Positions 1-6,015 of a stretch of DNA of 10,382 nt are shown piece by piece; the first letter of the stretch is position 1; every line of letters begins with the position of its first letter. The translations under genes were made by a program, and so were the position numbers. The stretch comes from Erysipelothrix sp. UBA3377 (GTDB lineage: Bacteria > Bacillota_I > Bacilli_A > Erysipelotrichales > Erysipelotrichaceae): assembly GCA_002359085.1 (NCBI GenBank), contig DEQB01000073.1:30296-40677 (forward strand), in the 5' to 3' direction. Below the pieces are notes generated by a model. The model worked only from the letters and a program-made list of their open reading frames with translations, was not told the origin of the DNA and searched no databases.

Positions 1-614
1 ATTTCAGAAACAATAACACGTTCCTGATTTATAATACTGTTAACCAATGAACTTTTTCCAACGTTGGGTTGACCAATTACAGAGAAACGTAAAGTCTCCT
101 TATAATCCTTGACCCCTTTTTCAGGAAGTTGTTGGATAATTTGATCCAGTAAATCACCAATTCCGATACCATGTGCACTACTGACTGCAATGGGTTCATC
201 AAATCCCAAAGCATAGAACTCATAAATATCAGATAAAAATTGATGATCATCCATTTTGTTTGCGACAAGAATTACGCGCTTATCAGCATCACGTAACAAT
301 CTTGATATATATTCGTCATCATGGGTTAAACCTTCCATAGCATTCACAACAAAAAGAATAAGATCCGCCTCTTCAATGGCAACCTCAACTTGAATTTGAA
401 TCTCTTTTGAGAAATCTTGTTCAGCCAACTGCAAACCACCCGTATCAATGAATCGCAAATCTTTGGTTAACCAAGTGGTTTTACCATAAATGCGATCACG
501 TGTTACGCCAGGTTCATCATGGACGATTGATTTTCTTTCTCCAATAATACGATTAAATAGAGAAGATTTACCCACATTGGGTCTTCCTACAATCGCAACA
601 ATTCCGTCTATCAT
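1..614 (-). CDS. der: Ribosome-assembly GTPase Der (EngA), N-terminal part, cut by window edge
   Basis: Der is a tandem-domain GTPase needed for maturation of the 50S ribosomal subunit in the cytoplasm. The window holds its first 204 codons plus two bases; the rest lies beyond the left edge. The first G domain shows G1 GRPNVGKS (residues 10-17), PGVTRDR at 35-41, G3 DTGG at 57-60, G4 as NKMD (119-122, usually NKVD), and a SSAHG G5-like stretch near 145-149. A linker then leads to the second G domain, whose G1 GQPNVGKS is at 181-188. Two G domains in one chain identify Der and separate it from Era or ObgE. The ATG at 614 overlaps the cmk stop by four bases (ATGA), and a GAGGA ribosome-binding site sits just upstream inside the end of cmk, so the two genes are probably translationally coupled. 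Identification is certain; the C-terminal KH-like domain cannot be checked. Confidence 0.97.
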   Translation of the reverse strand, partial: MIDGIVAIVGRPNVGKSSLFNRIIGERKSIVHDEPGVTRDRIYGKTTWLTKDLRFIDTGGLQLAEQDFSKEIQIQVEVAIEEADLILFVVNAMEGLTHDDEYISRLLRDADKRVILVANKMDDHQFLSDIYEFYALGFDEPIAVSSAHGIGIGDLLDQIIQQLPEKGVKDYKETLRFSVIGQPNVGKSSLVNSIINQERVIVSE

Positions 615-1270
615 ATTAATCCTCGATCCTTAATTAAACTCATAATCAACGCAACACTTTCATCAATGGTTAAATGTGTCGTATCAATTTCAACTGCATC
701 ATCGACTTTAATTAACGGTGATTCCAAGCGTTCTGTATCCTGTTTATCACGTTGTACCAAGTCATTGTAAACATCATTATATGCGACATCATGGCCTTTT
801 TCTACCAATTCAAAAAAACGACGTTGCGTACGAATTTTAACATCAGCAGTTTGGAAGACCTTAACTTCAGCATCTTTTAATACAACGGAAGTGATATCGC
901 GTCCATCCATAACAAATCCTTTAGATTTCGCCATTTCCTGTTGCATACAAACTAATATTTCTCGAATTTCTTTAATGGCAGATACTTTAGATGCTGCCAA
1001 AGATACACGATTACTGCGAATTGAATGCGTAACATTTCTACCATTAAGAAAGATTTCCCCATTCTCCAACAATTCAATTTTAACATTCTTTGCGACTTCT
1101 ATACACGCTGCCGCATCGTCTAAATCAATATTCTTTTTGATACAATCATATGCCACTGCACGATACATCGCCCCCGTATCAATATGAACAAATCCCAAAG
1201 CCTTAGCAAGAACTTTAGCGATGGTGCTTTTTCCAGACGCACTGGGACCATCAATGGCTATATTAAACAT
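611..1270 (-). CDS. cmk: Cytidylate kinase (CMP/dCMP kinase)
   Basis: The product transfers phosphate from ATP to CMP and dCMP, supplying CDP and dCDP for nucleic acid and phospholipid precursors in the cytoplasm. At 219 residues it has normal bacterial length. Visible motifs are the P-loop GPSASGKS (8-15), DTGAMYRA (31-38) in the nucleotide-monophosphate region, DGRD (122-125), and the C-terminal RD..D..R..SPL pattern (R174, D175, D178, R181, S184-P185-L186). After DGRD-I the usual GTVV reads TSVV, a small departure from the common form. The ATG at 1270 has a clear AAGGAG site that immediately follows the stop codon of the upstream acidic-protein gene, and the gene ends overlapping der by four bases. 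The three genes therefore look like one operon read from the promoter near 2302. The family assignment is firm. Confidence 0.97.
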   Translation of the reverse strand: MFNIAIDGPSASGKSTIAKVLAKALGFVHIDTGAMYRAVAYDCIKKNIDLDDAAACIEVAKNVKIELLENGEIFLNGRNVTHSIRSNRVSLAASKVSAIKEIREILVCMQQEMAKSKGFVMDGRDITSVVLKDAEVKVFQTADVKIRTQRRFFELVEKGHDVAYNDVYNDLVQRDKQDTERLESPLIKVDDAVEIDTTHLTIDESVALIMSLIKDRGLI

Positions 1271-1284
1271 GTGTGATTCTCCTT

Positions 1285-2226
1285 TTAACTCAACAATAAA
1301 AATTTAACTGCGATGGCTGTTGCCAAAACAGCACCCATCAACGCTACCATGACCAGTGCATTCACCAGTCTTGATTTGCGCACTTCAGTTTCAGTAAGTT
1401 CAAATCCTTCATCATCAATATCTTCTTCGATTTCAAAACCTTTTATTTCATGGGTTTCGTCATTGGTAACGTGTTCAAAAGCAGATGGTTGTTCAGATGG
1501 GAATTCATGGTTGAATATCACTTCATCTTCTAAACCAATCTCATCCTCAAGAACAGGATCTGGTAACTTAATCTCAGATGCATCCGTTTCAATGTCATCT
1601 TCAGCGAGTTTTAATATCTCTTTTGTAATATCTTCTCTTGATAAAATCAACGGTTCAACGACTTCATCCTCAAATGATGCATCGGCATGTTCCTCAATAT
1701 CTTCAATAATATCTTCTAAAGGCGCTTCAGTTTCTAAGATGGAAAGATAGTTTTCCCAAAATGAAGGAGATCCTTCTCTTTGTACTCTGGGTGAAACTGG
1801 TTTTTCCTGCGGTACTACTGCCGCAACGGATTCTACTTTATATACAGGCTCAAAATCGTCATAAAGATTATCCAGTGCCTCATCATAACCACCGCCAACT
1901 TCTGTAACTTCTACCAAATTGATATCTTTCAGTATGTTTTGATCGGTATTGCTGTTATCACGATACCCTTTTTCAACGTTATAGGCTTTTACTTCATCTA
2001 AAAAATCTTTTAGATACTCATTCTCAAAGGTATCGAAAATTTCGAGTTCAGTTTCTTTCGCTCTTTTAGGCGTAGTTCTACTTTGAACATGCATCGGTTT
2101 GAAATCATCATCAATTTCATTGAGACGATTCGCAAAACGAGATAAGGCTTCAGTTTCTACAGTATCATCTACAGATCTATTAATCTTTTCATGCAATTCT
2201 TTATTACGTGCTACACGTGACTTCAT
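1285..2226 (-). CDS. Unrecognised acidic protein with a single C-terminal membrane anchor
   Basis: I do not recognise this 313-residue protein. The first ~110 residues are mixed-charge and look helical, with a basic patch at about 43-57. Residues ~165-282 are dominated by Asp and Glu (runs such as EDIIEDIEEH and EIEEDIDDE) and are probably disordered. One hydrophobic segment at about 287-312 follows the basic RKSR and ends almost exactly at the C-terminus. There is no signal peptide. By the positive-inside rule this predicts a tail-anchored protein with nearly its whole length in the cytoplasm and no extracellular domain. The ATG at 2226 has a GGGGTGAT ribosome-binding site. It is the first gene of an apparent operon with cmk and der, and its stop codon abuts the cmk ribosome-binding site. 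An envelope- or division-associated scaffold is possible but is only inference; no catalytic motif is visible. Confidence 0.85.
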   Translation of the reverse strand: MKSRVARNKELHEKINRSVDDTVETEALSRFANRLNEIDDDFKPMHVQSRTTPKRAKETELEIFDTFENEYLKDFLDEVKAYNVEKGYRDNSNTDQNILKDINLVEVTEVGGGYDEALDNLYDDFEPVYKVESVAAVVPQEKPVSPRVQREGSPSFWENYLSILETEAPLEDIIEDIEEHADASFEDEVVEPLILSREDITKEILKLAEDDIETDASEIKLPDPVLEDEIGLEDEVIFNHEFPSEQPSAFEHVTNDETHEIKGFEIEEDIDDEGFELTETEVRKSRLVNALVMVALMGAVLATAIAVKFLLLS

Positions 2227-2301
2227 GTTATCACCCCATCGTTAAATTTATCAGTGCATTGTGAGTAAAACGACAATTACACTTAAAGTAATTCTCTTAT
2301 C

Positions 2302-2330
2302 ATTATACAACGTATTGACACAATAAAAAA
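2302..2330 (-). promoter_or_regulatory. Probable promoter for the acidic-protein/cmk/der operon
   Basis: On the minus strand a perfect -10 TATAAT lies at 2307-2302. A recognisable -35 is lacking: at 17-base spacing the -35 position (2330-2325) falls on the six-T tail of the efp terminator. Transcription from here would give a leader of roughly 70 bases before the ATG at 2226. The leader holds only a weak inverted repeat (ATTAC...GTAAT, about 2276-2292), with no terminator or riboswitch that I can recognise. Confidence 0.45.
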
Positions 2331-2348
2331 GTGTCAAACGACACTTTT
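2325..2348 (-). terminator. Intrinsic terminator of efp
   Basis: On the minus strand a perfect 9-base stem AAAAGTGTC / GACACTTTT (2348-2340 with 2335-2327) encloses the four-base loop GTTT and runs straight into a T tract ending at 2325. The first stem bases overlap the efp TAA stop codon, so the end of the gene is built into the hairpin. It separates the comG-efp block from the cmk-der block. Confidence 0.85.
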
Positions 2349-2904
2349 AAGAACGACCTGAGTACTTTCCGTCAGATGTTGTAACAACAACACGTTCACC
2401 CTGTGATATAAAAAGCGGAACACGAATCTCTAATCCCGTTACCAAAACAGCGTTTTTCTGAGCATTGGTTGCGGTATCCCCTTTAACAGCGGGTTCAGCT
2501 TCTGCAACTTCCAGCGTAACTTTATCAGGAAGTGAAACACCCAATACTTCAGATTGAAACATCAACACAGTAACGTCTTGATTTTCAACCAGGAAATTCA
2601 TTTCCCATTCAAGTTGTGTTTTAGGAAGTTCCAATTGCTCATACGTTTCCTCATCCATAAAAACAAGGACATCGCCACCATCATACAAGTATTGCATGGT
2701 GCGTTTATCAATATGGGCAACTTTAATTTTATCTCCGCCAGTAAATGTTAATTCAACTATAGCGTTGGTTCGCCAGTTACGAACCTTAGTTTTAATGATC
2801 ATTTGTCTCATCGCAGTTTTATTGTGTGAGTTATCAATTACTTGGTATAAATTACCATCAACAATAATTGACATACCTGATCTTAAATCGTTTGAAGAAA
2901 TCAT
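2347..2904 (-). CDS. efp: Translation elongation factor P with a divergent domain I tip
   Basis: EF-P binds ribosomes stalled on polyproline and similar sequences, next to the P-site tRNA, and restores peptide-bond formation. The 185-residue length, the N-terminus MISSNDLRSGM, the TMQYLY stretch (69-74), the FMDEETYEQLELP region (about 82-94), EPAVKGDT (137-144) and the C-terminal DGKYSGRS identify it clearly. The oddity is the domain I tip. Ungapped alignment from memory with B. subtilis EF-P (HVKPGKGAAF) puts HNKTAMRQMI here at 27-36, so position 32, the lysine that carries the 5-aminopentanol group in B. subtilis, is Met, with Arg at 33. The ATG at 2904 has the site GAGAGGAT, which overlaps the comGG stop. 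The gene follows comGG by 12 bases but also has its own promoter. It is EF-P rather than YeiP, judging by the Bacillus-like sequence throughout. Confidence 0.95.
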   Translation of the reverse strand: MISSNDLRSGMSIIVDGNLYQVIDNSHNKTAMRQMIIKTKVRNWRTNAIVELTFTGGDKIKVAHIDKRTMQYLYDGGDVLVFMDEETYEQLELPKTQLEWEMNFLVENQDVTVLMFQSEVLGVSLPDKVTLEVAEAEPAVKGDTATNAQKNAVLVTGLEIRVPLFISQGERVVVTTSDGKYSGRS

Positions 2905-2916
2905 TTTATCATCCTC

Positions 2917-3258
2917 TCATTCAATTGACGTAGATATTATATCATAGATAATAGAATATGGCATTTTGTTGTTGAAAAATATTGTAATTTTTTCATCATT
3001 ACAGCTGTATTCTACAAGGGTTTGATCGATTGAGATAGATTCTGGACATACTGCTTCAGCGTTTTGAAGATGATCAATCGCTTTCTTTTCAACAATCAAA
3101 TGAGATTCAATCGTTTTAAGATTGTATTTAGAGGATGCTACATTGTTTTTATAAGATACAATCAGTGTAAACCAACTTATAAACATCGCATAAAAGATTA
3201 AAACAAATAAAAGCACACTCCCCTTACGGCAACGCAAAGTATCGCATGTTTTGATCAA
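2917..3258 (-). CDS. comGG: ComGG-like minor pseudopilin of the competence pilus
   Basis: This is the seventh and last gene of the comG cluster. The 113-residue product has a short basic N-terminus, one hydrophobic helix at about 14-35, and a small extracellular domain with two cysteines (C71, C86). The helix begins Gly13-Ser14 but has no Glu at the fifth mature position, so the strict prepilin motif is incomplete, as is common for ComGG. It would join the minor pseudopilins that prime the DNA-uptake pilus. The start is TTG at 3258: a strong GGAGG site lies nine bases before it, inside comGF codons, giving a 35-base overlap with comGF. No better ATG exists before the helix. The stop overlaps the efp ribosome-binding site. 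Assignment rests on position and architecture more than on sequence, since ComGG is poorly conserved. Confidence 0.75.
   Translation of the reverse strand: MIKTCDTLRCRKGSVLLFVLIFYAMFISWFTLIVSYKNNVASSKYNLKTIESHLIVEKKAIDHLQNAEAVCPESISIDQTLVEYSCNDEKITIFFNNKMPYSIIYDIISTSIE
2936..2964 (-). promoter_or_regulatory. Promoter for efp inside the 3' end of comGG
   Basis: The minus strand carries ATGCCA (2964-2959, four of six matches to TTGACA), a 17-base spacer and a perfect TATAAT (2941-2936) preceded by the extended -10 TG at 2944-2943. The expected start near 2929 would give efp a leader of about 25 bases. This lets efp be expressed when the comG operon is off. Confidence 0.6.
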
Positions 3259-3589
3259 TAAAACGCACCTCCAATCTTTTCAAATCACAATTAAAATATA
3301 TATAGTCCACCCCTTGTAATAAAACCTCATAGCCCGGTCTTTTGACCAACCTATTATTGTCTAAACTTATCTCATAGGTATCTGATGATATACCAGAACT
3401 ATCGCATTGATTATAAGGGTTTCTGATAAGAAACTGTTTGAATTGCACTTCAAACACATCTTCTTGCGTAACATCATCTACTTCAAAGTTTGAGATAATG
3501 CCCAATACTGAAGTAACCAGTGATAAAAGACTTGTCAGAAACATAAGACCCAATAAGGTCTCTACTAAGGTAAAACCATGACGTTTCAA
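3224..3589 (-). CDS. comGF: ComGF-like minor pseudopilin
   Basis: This 121-residue protein has a textbook type IV prepilin N-terminus: basic MKRH, then Gly5-Phe6 as the prepilin peptidase site and Glu10 at the fifth mature position, followed by a hydrophobic helix to about residue 33. The remaining ~88 residues form an extracellular domain with two cysteines (C62, C101). It is expected to be a minor pseudopilin of the DNA-uptake machine. The start is TTG at 3589, which places the leader peptide exactly as in ComGC; there is only a weak GGTG upstream. The TTG overlaps the comGE stop in the sequence TTGA, so translation probably depends on re-initiation after comGE. Its end overlaps comGG by 35 bases. 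It is named ComGF from its order in the operon and its length. Confidence 0.85.
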   Translation of the reverse strand: MKRHGFTLVETLLGLMFLTSLLSLVTSVLGIISNFEVDDVTQEDVFEVQFKQFLIRNPYNQCDSSGISSDTYEISLDNNRLVKRPGYEVLLQGVDYIYFNCDLKRLEVRFIDQNMRYFALP

Positions 3590-3675
3590 TGTATTAACAC
3601 CAACAAATGGATGATGTGATGCAGGATAAAGAGCGCCAACAGTATTTCTAATAAAACAAAGCCACTTTTATTCAC
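3586..3675 (-). CDS. comGE: ComGE-position micro-pseudopilin of 29 codons
   Basis: A very short reading frame fills the gap where comGE belongs. It starts with GTG at 3675 and encodes a 29-residue peptide beginning VNKSGFVLLEILLAL. Gly5-Phe6 and Glu10 are spaced exactly as in ComGC and ComGF, so prepilin peptidase processing is plausible and would leave a 24-residue mature helix. No globular domain follows; the tail is hydrophobic with four histidines (19, 20, 23, 29). A strong GGGGAGG site lies seven bases before the GTG, within the end of comGD. The frame overlaps comGD by eight bases and comGF by four. ComGE proteins are usually about 100 residues, so this is either a degenerate comGE reduced to its helix or a working helix-only subunit. 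Reading TGA as a sense codon would add only eight codons before a TAG. Confidence 0.7.
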   Translation of the reverse strand: MNKSGFVLLEILLALFILHHIIHLLVLIH

Positions 3676-3979
3676 AATGAAACCTCCCCATTCCAAGTTG
3701 AAAAACACAGGTTTTACCCTTATATTGAATCGTTTGAGCATGATTGATATTACCATTTTCATTAAAATGCAATCCTTTTAACCATACACATTGCTTCTTA
3801 TGTGCCATGGCTTCAATTTGACAATGAAGTGGGTTATCATAGTTAACAGTCAGTTTTGAGATACGCCAATCTACCATTAACGTTAAAACACTTACGACAC
3901 TTAAAACAATCAAAAGCTCCACAAGGGTGAACCCTTCTCTATCGAGATGCTTGACCATTTGAAATTGTAATCGCATCAT
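3668..3979 (-). CDS. comGD: ComGD-like minor pseudopilin
   Basis: The product (103 residues from the first ATG) carries the prepilin motif Gly16-Phe17-Thr-Leu-Val-Glu21 followed by a hydrophobic helix to about 36 and a small extracellular domain with four cysteines (C53, C64, C91, C102). It should be a minor pseudopilin of the competence pilus. The start is uncertain. The ATG at 3979 gives a 15-residue leader and a 41-base overlap with comGC; the ATG at 3958 gives a more usual eight-residue leader before the Gly and a 20-base overlap. Neither has a good ribosome-binding site, which suggests coupling to comGC translation. The gene ends overlapping comGE by eight bases. It is named from operon position and the motif. 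Confidence 0.85.
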   Translation of the reverse strand: MMRLQFQMVKHLDREGFTLVELLIVLSVVSVLTLMVDWRISKLTVNYDNPLHCQIEAMAHKKQCVWLKGLHFNENGNINHAQTIQYKGKTCVFQLGMGRFHCE

Positions 3980-4232
3980 TATTTTTGCATTTCAATTGAG
4001 GCTGGGTTAAAAACCCTTCATTCACAAGTTGTGAAGTACTGCTGGGTAACGCATCGTTTTTAATTTTGTATTGAAGAATCGCAGCATCCACAATTTTTAA
4101 TTGCGCATCACAACTGGAGTCATTCACCACATCCATTGTTTTCGTGATGTTAGGAACTGTCAATAAAAACAAAGCCACAACCCCGGCCATTACGATTACC
4201 ATCTCTAAAAGAGTAAAACCTTTCTTCATCAT
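3939..4232 (-). CDS. comGC: ComGC, major competence pseudopilin
   Basis: ComGC is the main subunit of the pseudopilus that carries DNA through the cell wall. The 97-residue sequence begins MMKKGFTLLEMVIVM, with the prepilin peptidase site at Gly5-Phe6 and the essential Glu10, and a hydrophobic helix to about 26 ending VPNITK, as in other ComGC proteins. Two cysteines, C41 and C82, sit where the B. subtilis protein is known to form an intramolecular disulfide. A strong GGAGGG site lies before the tandem ATGs; the second (4229) is at the better spacing, the first (4232) overlaps the comGB stop as ATGA. This is the best conserved pseudopilin in the window and the assignment is firm. Confidence 0.95.
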   Translation of the reverse strand: MMKKGFTLLEMVIVMAGVVALFLLTVPNITKTMDVVNDSSCDAQLKIVDAAILQYKIKNDALPSSTSQLVNEGFLTQPQLKCKNNDAITISNGQASR

Positions 4233-5170
4233 AAACCCTCCAATATTCTAAGTGGTTGAAATAATAAGCTATAAAACATCGCAATATAAATCATAATATA
4301 AACATAAAAGATGAGCTTTAATACTGAACTGAGTCTTTTTAAATAATGGGAAATGGTTTCCAAAAGTAAGTTTAAATATATTTGATGCATCTCAATTAAC
4401 CCTCCTGAATAGTATCCTTGAGAAAATAGTACGGGATACAGTGCATCAAAATAACTAAGGTCAAATGCTTCTAATACATCCTCCCCCCGATCCAGTCGCT
4501 CATGAATATGATACGCAAGCCAACGCATAATATTGGTCTCCTTCATATTTCGCATCATTTTAAGGACATCGAAAGTCGCTATTTCATGTTTCAAGAAGAA
4601 AAGATAGGTAAATACAAATTCCAAAGTAACGATCTGTTTCAACAGTTTAAAGGGCATGAAACGATGACATTGTATATACAGAAGGATTCGATTTTTTTTA
4701 AAACATGCGATTATCAATATTGAAATTAATACAATCAAAAATAACATCAGTAACAAATACGTCATTTTAGAAAACCAAAGACCCATGGTCTCTTCATACC
4801 CCAAATTAAGTAACATCCCCCTTACACTGGGCACAAAGAAACGAATATATAGAATCGTTAAGGCAGACGCAGTACAAAACAACATGAAGGGATAGGTTAA
4901 GTTTTGAATTACACTTTTTTTAACCCGTTCCTTGATTCCATCCCTCTCAACCAAGTACTTCAGTAAATCCGATGCATTCAGACTGCCTACCGATTTGACG
5001 TTAAAAGATGCGATGTATTCATCCAATGAATTCCCCTTTAATTTATATATTTTCTTAAGGGTCTCAAAATCAACCCCAGCCTTTAACCCTTCATATACCA
5101 GGGGTAAATACATTTTTTGATTGGTGGGTCTTTTAAAATTCAATGATTTCAAATTCAAATTTAAATCCAT
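4229..5170 (-). CDS. comGB: ComGB, membrane platform protein of the competence pilus
   Basis: ComGB is the polytopic inner component (type II secretion F family) on which pseudopilins are assembled by the ComGA ATPase. The 313 residues show the expected layout: a cytoplasmic N-terminal helical region, hydrophobic segments at about 93-115 and 136-157, a second cytoplasmic T2SF-like half (about 170-275), and a final membrane segment at about 284-304. The family GExSG-like turn appears as GYYSGGLIEM (252-261), with Tyr in place of the usual Glu. The gene overlaps comGA by 38 bases and comGC by four. The ATG at 5170 has an AAGGGG directly against it with no spacing, so initiation may instead use a nearby TTG (5158) or depend on coupling to comGA; the first residues are therefore uncertain. 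Confidence 0.93.
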   Translation of the reverse strand: MDLNLNLKSLNFKRPTNQKMYLPLVYEGLKAGVDFETLKKIYKLKGNSLDEYIASFNVKSVGSLNASDLLKYLVERDGIKERVKKSVIQNLTYPFMLFCTASALTILYIRFFVPSVRGMLLNLGYEETMGLWFSKMTYLLLMLFLIVLISILIIACFKKNRILLYIQCHRFMPFKLLKQIVTLEFVFTYLFFLKHEIATFDVLKMMRNMKETNIMRWLAYHIHERLDRGEDVLEAFDLSYFDALYPVLFSQGYYSGGLIEMHQIYLNLLLETISHYLKRLSSVLKLIFYVYIMIYIAMFYSLLFQPLRILEGL

Positions 5171-5972
5171 CCCCTTCTACATAAACTTTTTGAAAGATGA
5201 TCCCTCTTAGAATTGTTTTAATATCCATTTTAGAAAAGTTCAGATTTTCTATTCTTAAAAGTACTTCATCAATACTCCCCGCATGCAATGTTGATGTGAT
5301 TAAATGGCCACTCAATGATGCACGAACAATCGCTTCTAACTCTAATGAAGTCCGTACTTCACCAATAGCCAATATATCCGGATCATGACGTAAAAGTTGG
5401 GTTACATGATCGTGTAGTTCTTTATTTTTACTTTCAATTTGAATCATTTCAGGATAATAACGTTCAATGGGATTTTCTAAAGTAAATATTTCCTTGTGTT
5501 CTATCTCACTGAGTGCCGCAAACATCGTTGTACTCTTTCCTGCCCCAGTTTTACCACAGAACAAGATTAACCCATGATTTTGAATAAAAAAGTTAGTAAC
5601 ACGATCTATTTGAAACGTACTCAAACCACAAGCTTTTAAGCTGTTGATGGGCACAATATTCAGTATCCTTAGCACGCCGTGTCGTTGATGCATTGTTTCC
5701 AAAATTGAAAATCTTAGATAGTACTGGATATCTTGAATCATATATTGAAAAGATCCTGTTTTCGTATTTGTGATAGACGCCATCTCTATTTTCGCTTTAT
5801 ATTTTAAATGTCGATATATGGATTCTATGGATGGATTTGTTTCAACTAAAATTCTGGACTTGTGTCTTCTGAAAATGATTGAACTTTCTTTTAAATTAAA
5901 ATGGATGTCGGTACATCTGTTTGAAATGGCATAATTCAGCATTTCATCGAATATTGCTTCTATTGTTCTCAT
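5133..5972 (-). CDS. comGA: ComGA, traffic ATPase of the competence pilus
   Basis: ComGA is the cytoplasmic hexameric ATPase (GspE/PilB secretion family) that powers pseudopilus assembly. The 279 residues contain TDIHF (21-25) of the N-terminal domain, Walker A GKTGAGKST (140-148), the acidic Asp-box around ENPIE (166-170), the Walker B region LRHDPDILAIGEVR (194-207), and the His box STLHAG (227-232). It is somewhat shorter than many GspE-type ATPases (ComGA is usually around 350), mainly at the C-terminus, and no C-terminal zinc-binding CxxC domain is present. It is the first gene of the comG cluster and overlaps comGB by 38 bases. The ATG at 5972 has no recognisable ribosome-binding site, and no alternative ATG, GTG or TTG lies in frame just upstream. 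Confidence 0.95.
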   Translation of the reverse strand: MRTIEAIFDEMLNYAISNRCTDIHFNLKESSIIFRRHKSRILVETNPSIESIYRHLKYKAKIEMASITNTKTGSFQYMIQDIQYYLRFSILETMHQRHGVLRILNIVPINSLKACGLSTFQIDRVTNFFIQNHGLILFCGKTGAGKSTTMFAALSEIEHKEIFTLENPIERYYPEMIQIESKNKELHDHVTQLLRHDPDILAIGEVRTSLELEAIVRASLSGHLITSTLHAGSIDEVLLRIENLNFSKMDIKTILRGIIFQKVYVEGDGFKFEFEIIEF

Positions 5973-6015
5973 ACTATAAATAAGGGAGTCTTTGATACGA
6001 ATCCTAACTACAAAT
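5973..6015 (-). promoter_or_regulatory. Putative comG control region
   Basis: These 43 bases between the terminator and the comGA ATG are the only dedicated upstream space for the operon. They hold TTAGGATT (about 6008-6001), the sequence GATTCGTATC, and TATAGT directly against the ATG. None forms a convincing standard promoter: at 17-base spacing the -35 position before TATAGT is TTCGTA. AGGATT resembles a SigH -35 but no GAAT follows at the right distance. A competence-specific promoter is likely here, but I cannot define it. Confidence 0.3.

Noticed and set aside
891..1187. A 98-codon plus-strand open frame
   Set aside because: It lies wholly antisense to cmk, whose motifs are intact; the composition is that of a shadow frame.
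1313..1750. A 145-codon plus-strand open frame, very rich in serine
   Set aside because: It is the complement of the Asp/Glu-rich codons of the acidic protein (GAA/GAT/GAC read backwards give Ser and Phe). No ribosome-binding site or recognisable domain; all neighbours are on the other strand.
3564..3675. The idea that comGE is longer through TGA read as tryptophan or a frameshift
   Set aside because: Reading through the TGA adds only eight codons before TAG, and a shift into the comGF frame would join two prepilin leaders. TGA is a normal stop at cmk, comGB, comGG and the right-edge gene.
5996..6003. TACGAATC on the plus strand, seven of eight matches to the streptococcal competence box TACGAATA
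   Set aside because: It points away from comGA, toward the minus-strand hydrolase gene, and lacks the T-rich run before it. One mismatch in eight AT-rich bases can occur by chance. It could still be tested as part of a comG motif.
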